Positions 1-9,548 of a stretch of 46,476 nt of DNA are shown here, in pieces. A program made the translations under genes and the position numbers. The stretch is taken from assembly GCA_012515235.1 (NCBI GenBank), contig JAAYYU010000256.1, positions 1-46,476 on the forward strand, given 5' to 3'. Below the pieces are notes generated by a model, which saw only the letters and a list, made by a program, of their open reading frames with translations, was not told the DNA's origin and searched no databases. The stretch is from Candidatus Anammoximicrobium sp. Its GTDB lineage: Bacteria > Planctomycetota > Planctomycetia > Pirellulales > Pirellulaceae. Positions within the stretch are counted from its first letter, which is position 1; each line of letters starts with the position of its first letter.

Positions 1-9
1 CAAAGCAAC

Positions 10-29
10 CGGTGGGCTCACGCCCACCG
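10..29. repeat. Short GC hairpin, REP-like
   Basis: A perfect 8-bp stem (10-17 with 22-29) closes a 4-nt loop (tcac) within the string gcaaccggtgggctcacgcc. It lies about 26 bp beyond the stop of the beta-helix gene. A related string (gcaaccggcgg ... gcccgccg) occurs at 26021-26045, so this is probably one copy of a dispersed palindromic repeat. It could also help end transcription, but there is no T-run. Confidence 0.5.
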
Positions 30-55
30 CTCGCCGAGGGCAGTCGATCGGGCTG

Positions 56-2197
56 CTATTCAAACGCAGCCGGCACCGGCGGCAGGTCTTTGGTCAACAC
101 GGCGGGAGTCAACCGGCCGGCTTTCGACGCGTCAAACGGCTGGAATCCCAGCTTCAGCGCGGGCGAATCGGGTTTCAGCCGGAAATCGTCCTGCTTCGCA
201 TCGACAAAGCCGGGATCGGCGATAATCGAATGCTGGTCCTGCTTCCGCTTCTGCTGCCACTGTTCGAGCGTCAGGCCGCCGAAAAAGGTGACCGGCTTCT
301 GGCCCGCGCTGAAGTACAGGTTGTAGTCCATCCGGAAATTGTCGTCCCGCCAGTTCGAGCCTTGCAGCGGGCTGTCGTTGTCCCAGTACACAATGTTTCG
401 CTCGAACCAGAACGAGATGTGCTCTTCGGTGCGTGACCGCTGCAGCTGCTGCTCGCCGTTGAACGCCAGGATGTTGTTCTCGATGCGGTTCTCTTTGCCG
501 TAATGCTGGTGGAACCCGGCTCGCGAGCAGCGGTAGACCAGGTTGTTCTTCATCACAATCCCGCTCGACCCCTCGTCCGTGTACAAGCCCCAGCCGCCGT
601 AGTCGAACGAAGTCACGTCGTGGAAACGGTTGTCGTGGATCACGGTGCCGGGCGAGATGCCCAGGGTGTAGATGCAGCCCATGTCGCTCAGCACGCCCTG
701 GCCAATCCGGTACGCGTGATTAAACCCGATGTCGTTGTGGTGCGCCCGGCTCTGGGCGTAGCCCCAGACCCAGCCGACCGAAAAGGCAGAGTAGTAGAAG
801 TCGTACACGTCGTTGTGCTCGACCACGTTGTACGGCGAGTGGCCGATCCAGACGCCGATGGCCGCCGAGTGCAACCGGCCGCCGTGCGCGATGCGGCAAT
901 TGCGGATCGTCTGGTGCGAGACCAACGCCTCGTCGTCTTTCGGCGGGGCCAGCGTGTCGCCCCACTCGGCCGGCAACGCGCTGCCGATCTTGACGCCGCC
1001 CGCGCCCAGGTCGAACAGCTCGCAGCTCTCGAGCCGGTTGTGCTGGCAGCCGGGGCCGAAGGCCACCGCGTACTCGCCCGTATGCCGCACCGCGCAGTTC
1101 TCGAACACCACGTGGCGCGTCGCCGTGGCGGCCACCGCGGCCCCCAAGTTGACTTCGGCCTGCGGGAACGACTGGCCCTCGGGCGGCGTGGTCCAGTTGC
1201 TGTGCGCAAAACTCAGGCCCCGCAACTGGACGTGCTGGACCCACCGCCGCTGAGCCAGGTCGCCGGCCAGCAGCACCAGGTACCGCAGCCGCGGCGCTAC
1301 GACGGCCGTCTGCTGCGGATCTTCGCCCGGCTTGGGCAGGTAGGTCAGCCTTCCGCTGGGCCGATCCAAGTACCACTCGCCGGGTTCGGTCAACGCTTCC
1401 TTGACATTCACGGCCAGGTAGCGATGGCCCTTGTGGAACGCTGTCCAGGAACTGGTGCCGGTCGTGCGACCGATGACCGTGACCGTCTTTTGTTCCGGAT
1501 CGATCGAGGCGATGGGCAATCGCGAGGCGGTCCAGGAATGAAACGGCATGACCTCCACGTCGTTCAAGTTGGCCCACCCGGCGTCGAGTTCGCCTTCGCC
1601 AAAACCGAACCGGTCGAAGCCCTTGCCCGCCGCTTTCGGCGTCGAATCGCCCTGTTTGGCGATCTTGAAGTAGCCCTGCTTCGGCAGCCGCGGCCGGAAC
1701 CGACGCTGGTCCCCGACGAACAACTGGCAAAAATGCCATTTGCCGTCCTTCACTTCCGGCAGATCGACGGACCAGCGGCCGGGCGGGTCCGTCTTCCAGC
1801 CCGTGATCGGCCGGCCGCCGGAAAACACGGGGCGTTCGTCGCCAAAGGCCTGGTAGACGACCGGCGCCTTCTCGGTCCCGGAATCGTCCGGACCGAAGGA
1901 GATCGGGGACTGCAGCCAGTACGTGCCGCCGCGAATCGCGACGACGATGGCAGCGTCGCGTTCCGCCTGGGACTTCTTTAATTCGCGGACCGCCTGCTGG
2001 GCACGCTCGAAGCTGGCGAACGGCCCGTCGCTCTTGTCCGCTTTGGGCTCCGCGAGCTTGCCCGACCACCGGTCGTTGCCGTTGGCGGCCACAAAGAAAT
2101 CCGGCGGGGCAGCCTGCGACAGCGCGCACAGGAACATCAGTCCTGCGGCCGCAAACGGAACGACCGCGTGACGTAGGGGACAAAGACGCTGGGTCAT
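56..2197 (-). CDS. Exported right-handed parallel beta-helix protein, GH141-like
   Basis: A 713-aa protein with a Sec signal peptide (hydrophobic segment about residues 11-29, ending LSQAA). The mature start FFVAANGNDRWSGK, followed by DGPFASFERAQQAVRELK, then VVYQAFGDERPVFSGG and ITGW, is the usual opening of bacterial parallel beta-helix glycosidase-like proteins, and it most resembles GH141 (fucosidase/xylanase-type). The middle has repeated Asn-rich beta-helix rungs (for example VVFENCAVRHTG, HNRLESCELFDLGAGG). It probably acts on plant or algal polysaccharide outside the cytoplasm; the substrate cannot be read from sequence. The ATG is preceded by AGGAG at good spacing. It is the last gene of a minus-strand series after the epimerase, 190 bp away. 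Alternatives are a polysaccharide lyase or a non-catalytic beta-helix. Confidence 0.8.
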   Translation of the reverse strand: MTQRLCPLRHAVVPFAAAGLMFLCALSQAAPPDFFVAANGNDRWSGKLAEPKADKSDGPFASFERAQQAVRELKKSQAERDAAIVVAIRGGTYWLQSPISFGPDDSGTEKAPVVYQAFGDERPVFSGGRPITGWKTDPPGRWSVDLPEVKDGKWHFCQLFVGDQRRFRPRLPKQGYFKIAKQGDSTPKAAGKGFDRFGFGEGELDAGWANLNDVEVMPFHSWTASRLPIASIDPEQKTVTVIGRTTGTSSWTAFHKGHRYLAVNVKEALTEPGEWYLDRPSGRLTYLPKPGEDPQQTAVVAPRLRYLVLLAGDLAQRRWVQHVQLRGLSFAHSNWTTPPEGQSFPQAEVNLGAAVAATATRHVVFENCAVRHTGEYAVAFGPGCQHNRLESCELFDLGAGGVKIGSALPAEWGDTLAPPKDDEALVSHQTIRNCRIAHGGRLHSAAIGVWIGHSPYNVVEHNDVYDFYYSAFSVGWVWGYAQSRAHHNDIGFNHAYRIGQGVLSDMGCIYTLGISPGTVIHDNRFHDVTSFDYGGWGLYTDEGSSGIVMKNNLVYRCSRAGFHQHYGKENRIENNILAFNGEQQLQRSRTEEHISFWFERNIVYWDNDSPLQGSNWRDDNFRMDYNLYFSAGQKPVTFFGGLTLEQWQQKRKQDQHSIIADPGFVDAKQDDFRLKPDSPALKLGFQPFDASKAGRLTPAVLTKDLPPVPAAFE

Positions 2198-2260
2198 GAT
2201 GGCGATCTCCTGGGGTGAGGGTGTGGGGCAGGAAACATCCGGGGTAAGGCAGCAAGAGCC

Positions 2261-2380
2261 GACAGGAAGATGGGGGGACAGAAAAAGGAGCGGAACGAGT
2301 TCGTCGCGGGTCTTCCGTCTCCTCTCTTCTCTCTCCAGCCTTTCTGGCAGCTCTCCCGTTTCTCTCTAGGCAATCGTGTT
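2261..2380. other. Purine/pyrimidine-skewed spacer
   Basis: The gap between the beta-helix and epimerase genes begins purine-rich (gacaggaagatggggggaca, then gaaaaaggagcgg) and ends as a long pyrimidine-rich run (about 2327-2367). The opening words resemble those at 9428-9450 and 25003-25035. It looks like a degenerate dispersed repeat, not a gene. Confidence 0.35.
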
Positions 2381-2387
2381 GTGGACG

Positions 2388-3773
2388 TTATGCGCGTCGC
2401 AGTTCGTGGGCCGCGAACAGCAGGGCGCGCGTGACGTGGTAAGCGGCCTTCCACGGCGTGGCCTTGTTCACGCGCAACGGCTTGCCGTCCGGCCTAACCG
2501 TCTCGTAACAACCGCCGTACTGGTCATCGATCATGTGCTTGCGGAAAAAGGCCCAAATTTCCGTGAACCGCTGGAAGTAATCCGCCTTCTGCGGCGCGAG
2601 CCGCGCGGCGGTCAGCAATCCGTTCAAGCCCTCGACCTGGACCCACCAGACCTTGTCGATCCGCGTCGGCGCTCCCGTGGGCGGGCCTTCGTCGGCGAAT
2701 CCGCCGTGCGTTTTATCCCAGCCCCAGCAAAGGGCCTGATCGACGGTCCGCAACGCGGTGCGGCGGGTCGCTTCCGCGTCGTGGCGGTGCAACGCTTCGG
2801 CGGCTTCTTCCAGCAGGTACGCGATCTCCAGTTGATGTCCGAACGAGCCGCGTTCGTCGTGGGGTTGGAAATTCCGCGCCGCGAACATGTTCAAATGACC
2901 GCCCGGCAACACGATCTTGTCCCGCACGATCTCGAACACTTCCTGCAACCGCGCGGTCAGTCGTGCGTCGTCCCACACGCGCCGCAGAGCGGTCAGCGCT
3001 TCCAGGAGATGGATATGGGCGTTCATCGACTTGAAGCCCACTTGGCCGATAACCGGCAGACCGCGGGCCGGCGACTCGGCGGGCACGTCCGCGGCGACGG
3101 CTTGGCCGTCTGCGGTCAAGTGCTCGAAATAGCCGCCATGCCGGCCGTCGTGCGCGTGGGCGTCCAGCCACTGGAAGGCGGACTTGCCAAGCTCCAGGGC
3201 ATCGCCATCGCCGGACGCCTGGCTGACTGCCGCCGCCGCGTAGATGCCGAAGGCGTAGCTGTACAGCTGCTTCCAAGGCATCTTGTCCGTCATGGGTCGC
3301 CCATCACTGTCCGTGCGGTCGAAGAAGCCCCCGCGCTGGGCGTCCCACATCTTGTCCGCCAGAAACCGCAGGCCGTGCCGAGCGTACGGCAGGTACTCGC
3401 CCTTTCGTTGCGGGTAGGCCAACGCGACGGCCGCTGCGGTCCAGGTCTGGCGGGCCTGGTAGACGAGGAACTTCGAGTCGGTCGGGCCGCGCGTCCAGGC
3501 GCGGGAAAAATGCTCGTGAAAGCCGCCGCGCTGCGTGTCCAGGCACCGCGGATACCACGCCTCGAGCACCTTGTCCCACATGACTCGCTCGATTTCGTCG
3601 GCCAACTGGCCGCGAATCGTGTTTCCGCCGTCGGCGGCCAGGACGGTGCGTTTCGCCCAGAATCCAGCGCACGAGAGGGCCGCGGCGGCGTGGCCCAACG
3701 ACCGCAGTGCGTGACGTCGAGTCAGCTTCGCCGCGTCCTGATTCGCTCCGAAACTTCGGTCTGTCTCCGTCAT
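2388..3773 (-). CDS. Tat-exported AGE-family sugar epimerase/isomerase
   Basis: A 461-aa protein. The N-terminus carries a twin-arginine signal (TRRHALRSLG followed by an Ala-rich hydrophobic stretch), so export is predicted, which is unusual because AGE enzymes are normally cytosolic. The body is an (alpha/alpha)6-barrel protein of the N-acylglucosamine 2-epimerase family: WYPRCLDTQRGGFHEHFSR near the start, then HAHDGRHGGYFEHL, SMNAHIHLLEALTALRRVW, QLEIAYLLEEAAEALH, WWVQVEGLNGLLTAARL and a C-terminal DDQYGGCYETV. Such enzymes interconvert GlcNAc/ManNAc, Glc/Man/Fru or epimerise beta-mannobiose or cellobiose. The ATG at 3773 overlaps the stop of the upstream LRR lipoprotein gene (ATGA), so translation is probably coupled. 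The same frame stays open upstream, but that part overlaps the LRR gene and is not coding. Confidence 0.85.
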   Translation of the reverse strand: MTETDRSFGANQDAAKLTRRHALRSLGHAAAALSCAGFWAKRTVLAADGGNTIRGQLADEIERVMWDKVLEAWYPRCLDTQRGGFHEHFSRAWTRGPTDSKFLVYQARQTWTAAAVALAYPQRKGEYLPYARHGLRFLADKMWDAQRGGFFDRTDSDGRPMTDKMPWKQLYSYAFGIYAAAAVSQASGDGDALELGKSAFQWLDAHAHDGRHGGYFEHLTADGQAVAADVPAESPARGLPVIGQVGFKSMNAHIHLLEALTALRRVWDDARLTARLQEVFEIVRDKIVLPGGHLNMFAARNFQPHDERGSFGHQLEIAYLLEEAAEALHRHDAEATRRTALRTVDQALCWGWDKTHGGFADEGPPTGAPTRIDKVWWVQVEGLNGLLTAARLAPQKADYFQRFTEIWAFFRKHMIDDQYGGCYETVRPDGKPLRVNKATPWKAAYHVTRALLFAAHELRRA

Positions 3774-4750
3774 TTCAGCTCGCCCTTGTCGTACCGTTCC
3801 CAGAACGTTGCCGGGGGCATTTTGTCGTCGGCCGTGTCGTCGAACCGGGTGCCCAACTCCTGCAAGCTCGCCATCTTGCGCACTGCATCGAGGCCCTTGG
3901 TGATCTTGCCGGGCGTGAAGATCAGCCGCGTCAGTTGCGACGAGCCGATCGGCGTCAGGTCGGTGACTTCGGCTCCGCCGATGTGCAGCCGCTGCAACGG
4001 ATGGCCCTCGAGCGGACCCAGGTCGGCCACCGGCGTGTCCTGCAGAGTCAAGCTGACCAGCGGCACGCGGCGCAGCGGCGCGATGTCCGCCACCGGACAG
4101 CCGGTCAGCCACAGCATCCCGATCGGGCATTCGGCCAGCGGCGCGAGATCCTTGACCGGAGTGCCTAACAGGTTCAATTCCTCCAGCGGAGCGCCGCGGA
4201 GCGGCCCCAGGTTTTCGACCCGCGTGCGGCTCAAGTACAGCTTCCGCAACGGCATGCCGCGCAAGGCCGAGATATCCGCCAGTCGCTGGTTGTCCTCCAG
4301 GTACAGTTCCACCAACGGAAGTCCCGCCAAGGGGCTCGCATCGGCGATGTCGCACTTGGACAGGTCCAGGACGCCGATCCGCTGGCGGGCCAGCGGGCTG
4401 ATGTCCTTGACGTTCGGGTCGTTGATGGCGAGTGCCAGCAAATCCGCAGAGATGGGCTCCATCTGCATCTGGCCACTGAAGCCGGGATTTCTTTCTTTCA
4501 ACGCTTCCGCCAGCTGTTCGGGAGTGGCGATCGTTGGCGGTCGAATCGCGGCCGGTTCGCCTCCACGATCAGCCAGTTTCCCGGCAGCGGAATCCACGGA
4601 AGACGGGGCCGCCGCCTCGGTCTGCGGTGGATTGTCCGCGGACGCGGGTTGCACGTCGCGTCCCGCTGGACGGGGCGCGGAAGACGGCTGCCCGCAACCG
4701 GAAGCAAACAAGGCCAACAAGAGAACGAAAACAAGGCTCGTGTTCTTCAA
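3770..4750 (-). CDS. Leucine-rich-repeat lipoprotein
   Basis: About 326 aa from a proposed TTG start at 4750 (the adjacent TTG at 4753 is equally possible; no ATG is available). The start is chosen because it gives a clean lipoprotein signal: KNTSLVFVLLLALFASGC, with lipobox FASGC, and GGGAG lies about 10 nt upstream. After a Pro/Ala-rich linker come about eight LRR units of roughly 22 residues (for example PLVELYLEDN, PLRKLYLSRTRVENLGPL, PLEELNLLGTPVKDLAPL, PLQRLHIGGAEVTDLTPI). This short LRR type is common in planctomycetes, where it is often linked to kinases or surface proteins. It probably sits in a membrane facing the periplasm and binds a partner. The stop overlaps the epimerase start, which suggests the two are made together. 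Confidence 0.75.
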   Translation of the reverse strand: MKNTSLVFVLLLALFASGCGQPSSAPRPAGRDVQPASADNPPQTEAAAPSSVDSAAGKLADRGGEPAAIRPPTIATPEQLAEALKERNPGFSGQMQMEPISADLLALAINDPNVKDISPLARQRIGVLDLSKCDIADASPLAGLPLVELYLEDNQRLADISALRGMPLRKLYLSRTRVENLGPLRGAPLEELNLLGTPVKDLAPLAECPIGMLWLTGCPVADIAPLRRVPLVSLTLQDTPVADLGPLEGHPLQRLHIGGAEVTDLTPIGSSQLTRLIFTPGKITKGLDAVRKMASLQELGTRFDDTADDKMPPATFWERYDKGELK

Positions 4751-5137
4751 CAAAGGTCGCTCCCGCAGCAAAGGTAAACCATCGTACGAGAAAGAACCGT
4801 CCGATTGCCCGTGAGCGGCCAGTCGCTCGCCGCCCGTTTGGCGGCTGATCCGGTACCGCTGGCTAGCGCCAATCCGCTCAGCGATCTCTCGAACGATGCC
4901 CAGCAGCCTGCAACCGGGGAAACGCAACCGAGGCTCTACAGGCCCTGCTGGCGTCGGATGAGCCTACCACCGCAGCGCGGCCAGGTCAATTAGCGATGAC
5001 AGGCCCGACGGAACCCTGCGGCCCGCGGCAAGGTTGCGCGTATCCGTCTGCTCTGCCATCTGGCAGCCGGCGTCCAGCTGCGGTAGATTGATGCGTCACC
5101 GGATGGAAACCGGAAATCCTCGAACAGCGGCAGAAGC
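4751..5137. other. Intergenic gap between divergent genes
   Basis: This 387-bp gap separates the LRR lipoprotein (minus) from the SDR gene (plus) and must hold both promoters. The only candidate is a weak -10-like tagatt at 5084-5089 upstream of the SDR. No gene or clear repeat was seen; short frames here have no recognisable protein features. Confidence 0.4.
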
Positions 5138-5920
<783 letters not shown>

Positions 5921-6013
5921 CCAGGTACCGTCCGGGCTCTCCGTCCCATTCGGCGCACCAATCCGATTCGTCCCATCAACCCTTTCCCCCCTTAACGAAA
6001 AGCACCATTCCCC

Positions 6014-6874
6014 ATGCTGGTAACCTTGCGTGAAGTGTTAGGCGACGCCCGAACCAACGGCTATGCCCTGCCCGCGTTCGATTTCAGTGAAGACGTCATG
6101 GCCCGAACCATTTTGGAAACGTCGGAGGATCTGCGGGCGCCGGTGATTCTGATGGCGCTGGAATTGGACCTGAATTCGCACGACGGCAACGGGTGGATCT
6201 ACCAGTCGGGCCTGGTCCGCGCCGTGGCCCGTCATCATCGCCTGCCGATCGTTTTGCACTTGGACCATGCCAGCAGCCTGGAGGCAATCCAGAAGGGCCT
6301 GGACCTCGGCTTCTCGTCCGTCATGATCGACGGCTCCGCCTTGCCCTTTGAGGAAAACGTCCGCCTCACGCGGGCTGCCGTGGAAATGGCCAAGCCATTC
6401 GGCGCGAGCGTGGAAGCCGAACTTGGTCTGGTCGGGGGGATGGACTTGCGGGACGAGGTCTGCGCAGAGAACGTGCTGACCGATCCGGCCCAGGTCACGG
6501 AGTTCGTCGAGCGCACGGGCGTGGACGCGCTGGCGGTGTCCATCGGCACGTCGCACGGCGTGTACCGTTCGCTGCCCAACTTGAACATCGAACGGCTGAA
6601 GCAATTGAACGCAGCCAGCGCCGTGCCGCTGGTGCTGCACGGCGGCTCGGGAACGCCGGTGGACCAGATCCAGGAAGCGGTGCGGCACGGGATCTGTAAA
6701 CTCAATTTGTACGCCGACATGCGGATCGCCATGTTCACCGGCATGAAGGAGTCGGTGACGACGATGGATCGGATCGACCCGCTGCCGCTGGAGATGTTCG
6801 GCCCCATCCGACAACACTTGGCCGTTGCAGTCGCCGACAAGATCCGTATGCTGGGGGCAGAGAACCGGGTGTGA
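6014..6874 (+). CDS. Class II aldolase, ketose-bisphosphate type (GatY/KbaY/Fba family)
   Basis: A 286-aa zinc-dependent aldolase; the length matches GatY/KbaY (about 284). Visible hallmarks are LHLDHA (catalytic Asp and zinc His), SSVMIDGSALPFEENV, ASVEAELG (family signature with a zinc-site Glu), SIGTSHGVY (zinc His), PLVLHGGSGTP (zinc His and phosphate loop) and KLNLYADMR. It cleaves or forms a ketose 1,6-bisphosphate (fructose- or tagatose-type) through a metal-stabilised enediolate; the sequence alone does not settle the substrate. It follows the SDR gene. A 98-bp palindromic element begins 16 bp after the stop and fills most of the gap to fmt. Confidence 0.9.
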   Translation: MLVTLREVLGDARTNGYALPAFDFSEDVMARTILETSEDLRAPVILMALELDLNSHDGNGWIYQSGLVRAVARHHRLPIVLHLDHASSLEAIQKGLDLGFSSVMIDGSALPFEENVRLTRAAVEMAKPFGASVEAELGLVGGMDLRDEVCAENVLTDPAQVTEFVERTGVDALAVSIGTSHGVYRSLPNLNIERLKQLNAASAVPLVLHGGSGTPVDQIQEAVRHGICKLNLYADMRIAMFTGMKESVTTMDRIDPLPLEMFGPIRQHLAVAVADKIRMLGAENRV

Positions 6875-6890
6875 ATTCAGTGCCGTGAAA

Positions 6891-6988
6891 GGGGTCAGGC
6901 TTACAGAATTCAATTCTGGTCGAGCAAGGTGTTTGCCCTGTGGCTCGACTTGGCATCGGCCAGAATTGAATTCTGTAAGCCTGAGCCC
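6891..6988. repeat. Long palindromic element, copy A of the GGGGTCAGGC family
   Basis: The left arm reads ggggtcaggcttacagaatt and continues caattctgg; the right arm is its reverse complement to within a few mismatches and ends at ctgagccc. The stem is about 29 bp with a loop of roughly 35-40 nt. It shares the outer stem with copies at 14592 and 40672. It sits between the aldolase stop and the fmt ribosome site (ggggagg at 6994-7000), so it could also act as a terminator or mRNA-stability hairpin. Confidence 0.9.
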
Positions 6989-7005
6989 AGCGTGGGGAGG
7001 CAATC

Positions 7006-7965
7006 ATGCGTCTGCTGATGATGGGCACCGGACCGTTTGCCGTTCCGGCGTTCGCGTCGCTGCTGGATTCGGAGCACGAAGTGGTGGCGCTGGTCGCGCG
7101 GCCGGTCCCGCCACCAAAGGGCCGCGTCAAACTGCCGCTGGCCCCGATGCGCGACCTGGCCGCCCAGCGCGGCGTGCGGATTCTGGAGCCCGACGATATC
7201 AACGCCGAGGATTCCTGCCGGGCCCTGGCGGCGCTCGATTTTCAACTGCTGGTCGCCTGTGATTACGGACAGATCCTGAAGGCCGGGACGCTGGCCATCT
7301 CGCCGCTGGGCGGCATCAACCTGCACGCTTCGCTGTTGCCCAAGTACCGCGGCGCGGCGCCGATCAACTGGGCGATCTTTCACGGGGACACGGAAACGGG
7401 CGTAAGCGTGATCCACATGACGGCGCGGCTGGACAGCGGACCGTGCCTGGTGCAGCGCCGCACTGCGATCGGCCCTGACGAAGACGCGGTCGAACTGGAA
7501 CGGCGACTGTCGGAACTCGGTGTCGCGGCCGTCCAGGAAGCGCTCGGCCAGATCGAACGCTGGGACGGCCAATCGCCGTTGGGCACTCCCCAGAATCCTG
7601 CGGCCGTGACGAAAGCCCCGCGATTGAAGAAGACCGACGGCGAGGTCGATTGGACGCGATCCGCGCAGCAGATCGCGAATCAAGTCCGGGCCCTGAAGCC
7701 GTGGCCCGGCACGTTCTCGACGTGGCGGCGGCCCCAGGGCGAGTCCTTGCGGCTGATCCTGGATCACGTCTCGGTGGCGGCCGACACGGATCGCACGGGC
7801 CAGCCAGGCGATGTCGTGCTGGCCGGCAAATCCCGGCTGCTGGTCGCCACCGGTGGCGGCCTGTTGTCGCTGGACCGGGTCCAGCCGGCCGGCAAACGGG
7901 CGATGGCCGTCGACGAATTCCTCCGCGGCCACGGCGTGACCGTCGGCGACCGGTTCTCGACGTAG
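7006..7965 (+). CDS. fmt: Methionyl-tRNA formyltransferase
   Basis: A 319-aa protein, the normal length for Fmt. It transfers a formyl group from 10-formyltetrahydrofolate to the Met of initiator tRNA, in the cytosol. The N-terminal formyltransferase domain has the start MRLLMMGTGPFAVPAF, and the catalytic signature INLHASLLPKYRGAAPINWA (about residues 104-123) holds the Asn and His of the active site; ETGVSVIHMTARLDSGP supplies the conserved Asp. The C-terminal OB-like domain begins around residue 205 (DWTRSAQQIANQVRALKPWPG). The ATG has a strong ribosome site (ggggagg). The usual partner def is not in this window; the gene stands just after the palindromic element. Confidence 0.95.
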   Translation: MRLLMMGTGPFAVPAFASLLDSEHEVVALVARPVPPPKGRVKLPLAPMRDLAAQRGVRILEPDDINAEDSCRALAALDFQLLVACDYGQILKAGTLAISPLGGINLHASLLPKYRGAAPINWAIFHGDTETGVSVIHMTARLDSGPCLVQRRTAIGPDEDAVELERRLSELGVAAVQEALGQIERWDGQSPLGTPQNPAAVTKAPRLKKTDGEVDWTRSAQQIANQVRALKPWPGTFSTWRRPQGESLRLILDHVSVAADTDRTGQPGDVVLAGKSRLLVATGGGLLSLDRVQPAGKRAMAVDEFLRGHGVTVGDRFST

Positions 7966-8046
7966 TACGCGGTGATGCAAACAGAAAGTGGTTAGGAACG
8001 AACAGTTGTCGGATCGAACCCCGGAAAGACCTGCAGGAGAATTGCC

Positions 8047-9405
8047 ATGCAATCGCCAAATCGTAGAACGTTTCTAAAGTCGTCGGCCGTGACGGGTGCC
8101 GCGGTGTTTGCCGCGCCGGCCGTGGTCCGCGCGCAGGCTAGTCCCAACGAGCGCCTTCGCGTCGCCGTGATCGGTTTGGGCGGCCGCGGACGCGTGTGCC
8201 ATTGCGGAGCCTTACGGGAACTGGCCAAAGACAACGTGGAGATCGTCGCCTTGAGCGATTGCGACCAGCGGCGGCTGAACGCGACCGCCGCGGAGCAGGA
8301 AAAGTTCTCCGGCAAACGGCCGCTCACGGCGGCGGACCCGCGGACGCTGCTGGACGACAAGTCGATCGACGCAGTGGCCATCGCCACCCCGGATCATTGG
8401 CACGCGCTGCAGACCATTCTGGCCTGCCAGGCCGGCAAGGACGTGTACTGCGAGAAGCCCGGTTCGCACAACATCTTCGAGGGCCGTCAAATGGTCGCGG
8501 CGGCCCGCAAATACAACCGCATCGTCCAGCACGGGACGCAGTGCCGGTCGAGCCCGAATATCCGCGAAGGCATCCAGAAGCTGCGCGCAGGCGTGATCGG
8601 CCGGATCTACATGGCCCGGGCGATCGCGTACAAGGTCAAGGCGGGCGGCAAGAACCAATTCGGCCCGACGCCGCCGGAACTGAATTGGGACCTGTGGCTC
8701 GGACCCGCGCCGCAGAAGCCCTACAACCAGCTGGCCATCTACCGCTGGCGGTTCCTGAAAGACTACGGCAGCGGCCAAACGGGCGACCAAGGCGTGCACG
8801 AGTTGGATATTCTGCGCTGGGGCCTGGGAATCGACACGCACCCGGTCAAGGTCCAGGCGATGGGCGCGATGAACTTGTTCCATCCCGCCAGCGACGAGGA
8901 CACGTTTACGAACCTGACGTTCTCGTGCCAGTACGGCGGCGGCGAAGTGATGGTGACGTTCGAGACGCGGGACGGGTACACCAACGACGAAGCCGGGATG
9001 GGGATCACCTACCCGTTCGTCGATCACCAGAACGTCGTCGGCGTGATCTTCTACGGCACGGAGGGCTACATGATCTTTCCGGACTACTCCAGCTATCACA
9101 CGTTCCTGGGCCGCAAGCGGGAACGCGGTCCGAGCGCTCAGCAAGCCGGCGAGCCGATGATGGACACGCCGCACTTCGCCAATTGGATCTCCGCGGTGCG
9201 CAGCCGCAAGCGGGAAGACCTGTTCGCGGAGATCGAGCAAGGCCATCTGTCGTCCGCAATCTGCCACCTGGCCAACATCTCCGCGACCGTGGGCCGGACG
9301 CTGACGTTCGATCCGCAGACGGAACGGTTCGTCGGCGACGACGAAGCGAATCAGCTTGTGAAGCCGCCGTACCGCGCTCCCTACGTGGTGCCGGAGACGG
9401 TGTGA
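8047..9405 (+). CDS. Tat-exported Gfo/Idh/MocA oxidoreductase
   Basis: A 452-aa protein. The N-terminus has a Tat signal (NRRTFLKSSAVTGAAVFAAP, then VVRAQA). The Rossmann motif VAVIGLGGRGRV follows at about residue 39, then VALSDCD, VAIATPDHWHALQ and the catalytic CEKPGSHN (Lys of EKP). The C-terminal domain is the GFO/IDH/MocA alpha/beta sheet (YRWRFLKDYGSGQTGDQGVHELDILRWGL, with an active-site His). It probably oxidises a sugar or sugar derivative with a bound NAD(P) in the periplasm, as Zymomonas glucose-fructose oxidoreductase does. The start has gcaggag upstream. Planctomycetes carry many such paralogues, and their substrates are mostly unknown. Confidence 0.9.
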   Translation: MQSPNRRTFLKSSAVTGAAVFAAPAVVRAQASPNERLRVAVIGLGGRGRVCHCGALRELAKDNVEIVALSDCDQRRLNATAAEQEKFSGKRPLTAADPRTLLDDKSIDAVAIATPDHWHALQTILACQAGKDVYCEKPGSHNIFEGRQMVAAARKYNRIVQHGTQCRSSPNIREGIQKLRAGVIGRIYMARAIAYKVKAGGKNQFGPTPPELNWDLWLGPAPQKPYNQLAIYRWRFLKDYGSGQTGDQGVHELDILRWGLGIDTHPVKVQAMGAMNLFHPASDEDTFTNLTFSCQYGGGEVMVTFETRDGYTNDEAGMGITYPFVDHQNVVGVIFYGTEGYMIFPDYSSYHTFLGRKRERGPSAQQAGEPMMDTPHFANWISAVRSRKREDLFAEIEQGHLSSAICHLANISATVGRTLTFDPQTERFVGDDEANQLVKPPYRAPYVVPETV

Positions 9406-9427
9406 CTTGCGAGGTCAAGGCGGTGCT

Positions 9428-9491
9428 GGCAGGAAAATGGAGGCAGAAAAAAGGGCGGAAGCCGCGGTTTCCTTGCCACCATTTTTCTGTC
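9428..9491. repeat. Imperfect inverted repeat with GACAGAAAAATGG-type arms
   Basis: The left arm ggcaggaaaatggaggcaga (9428-9447) resembles the reverse complement of the right arm (gacagaaaaatggtggcaag, from 9472-9491). It occupies the gap between the Gfo/Idh and DinB-like genes. The words resemble those at 2261-2293 and 25003-25035, pointing to a degenerate dispersed repeat. Confidence 0.4.
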
Positions 9492-9548
9492 GGCTGTCTG
9501 AAGGCCGGACGGCAACGGGCTGCAGGGAAAGGGAAAAAGGGAAGCTGG

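Noticed and set aside
503..1981. Long plus-strand frame opposite the beta-helix gene
   Set aside because: It is the antisense shadow of a clearly recognisable protein, rich in Arg/Val/His with no domain, as expected in high-GC DNA.
2376..4814. 812-codon plus-strand frame
   Set aside because: It runs antisense through the epimerase and LRR genes and has no recognisable motif.
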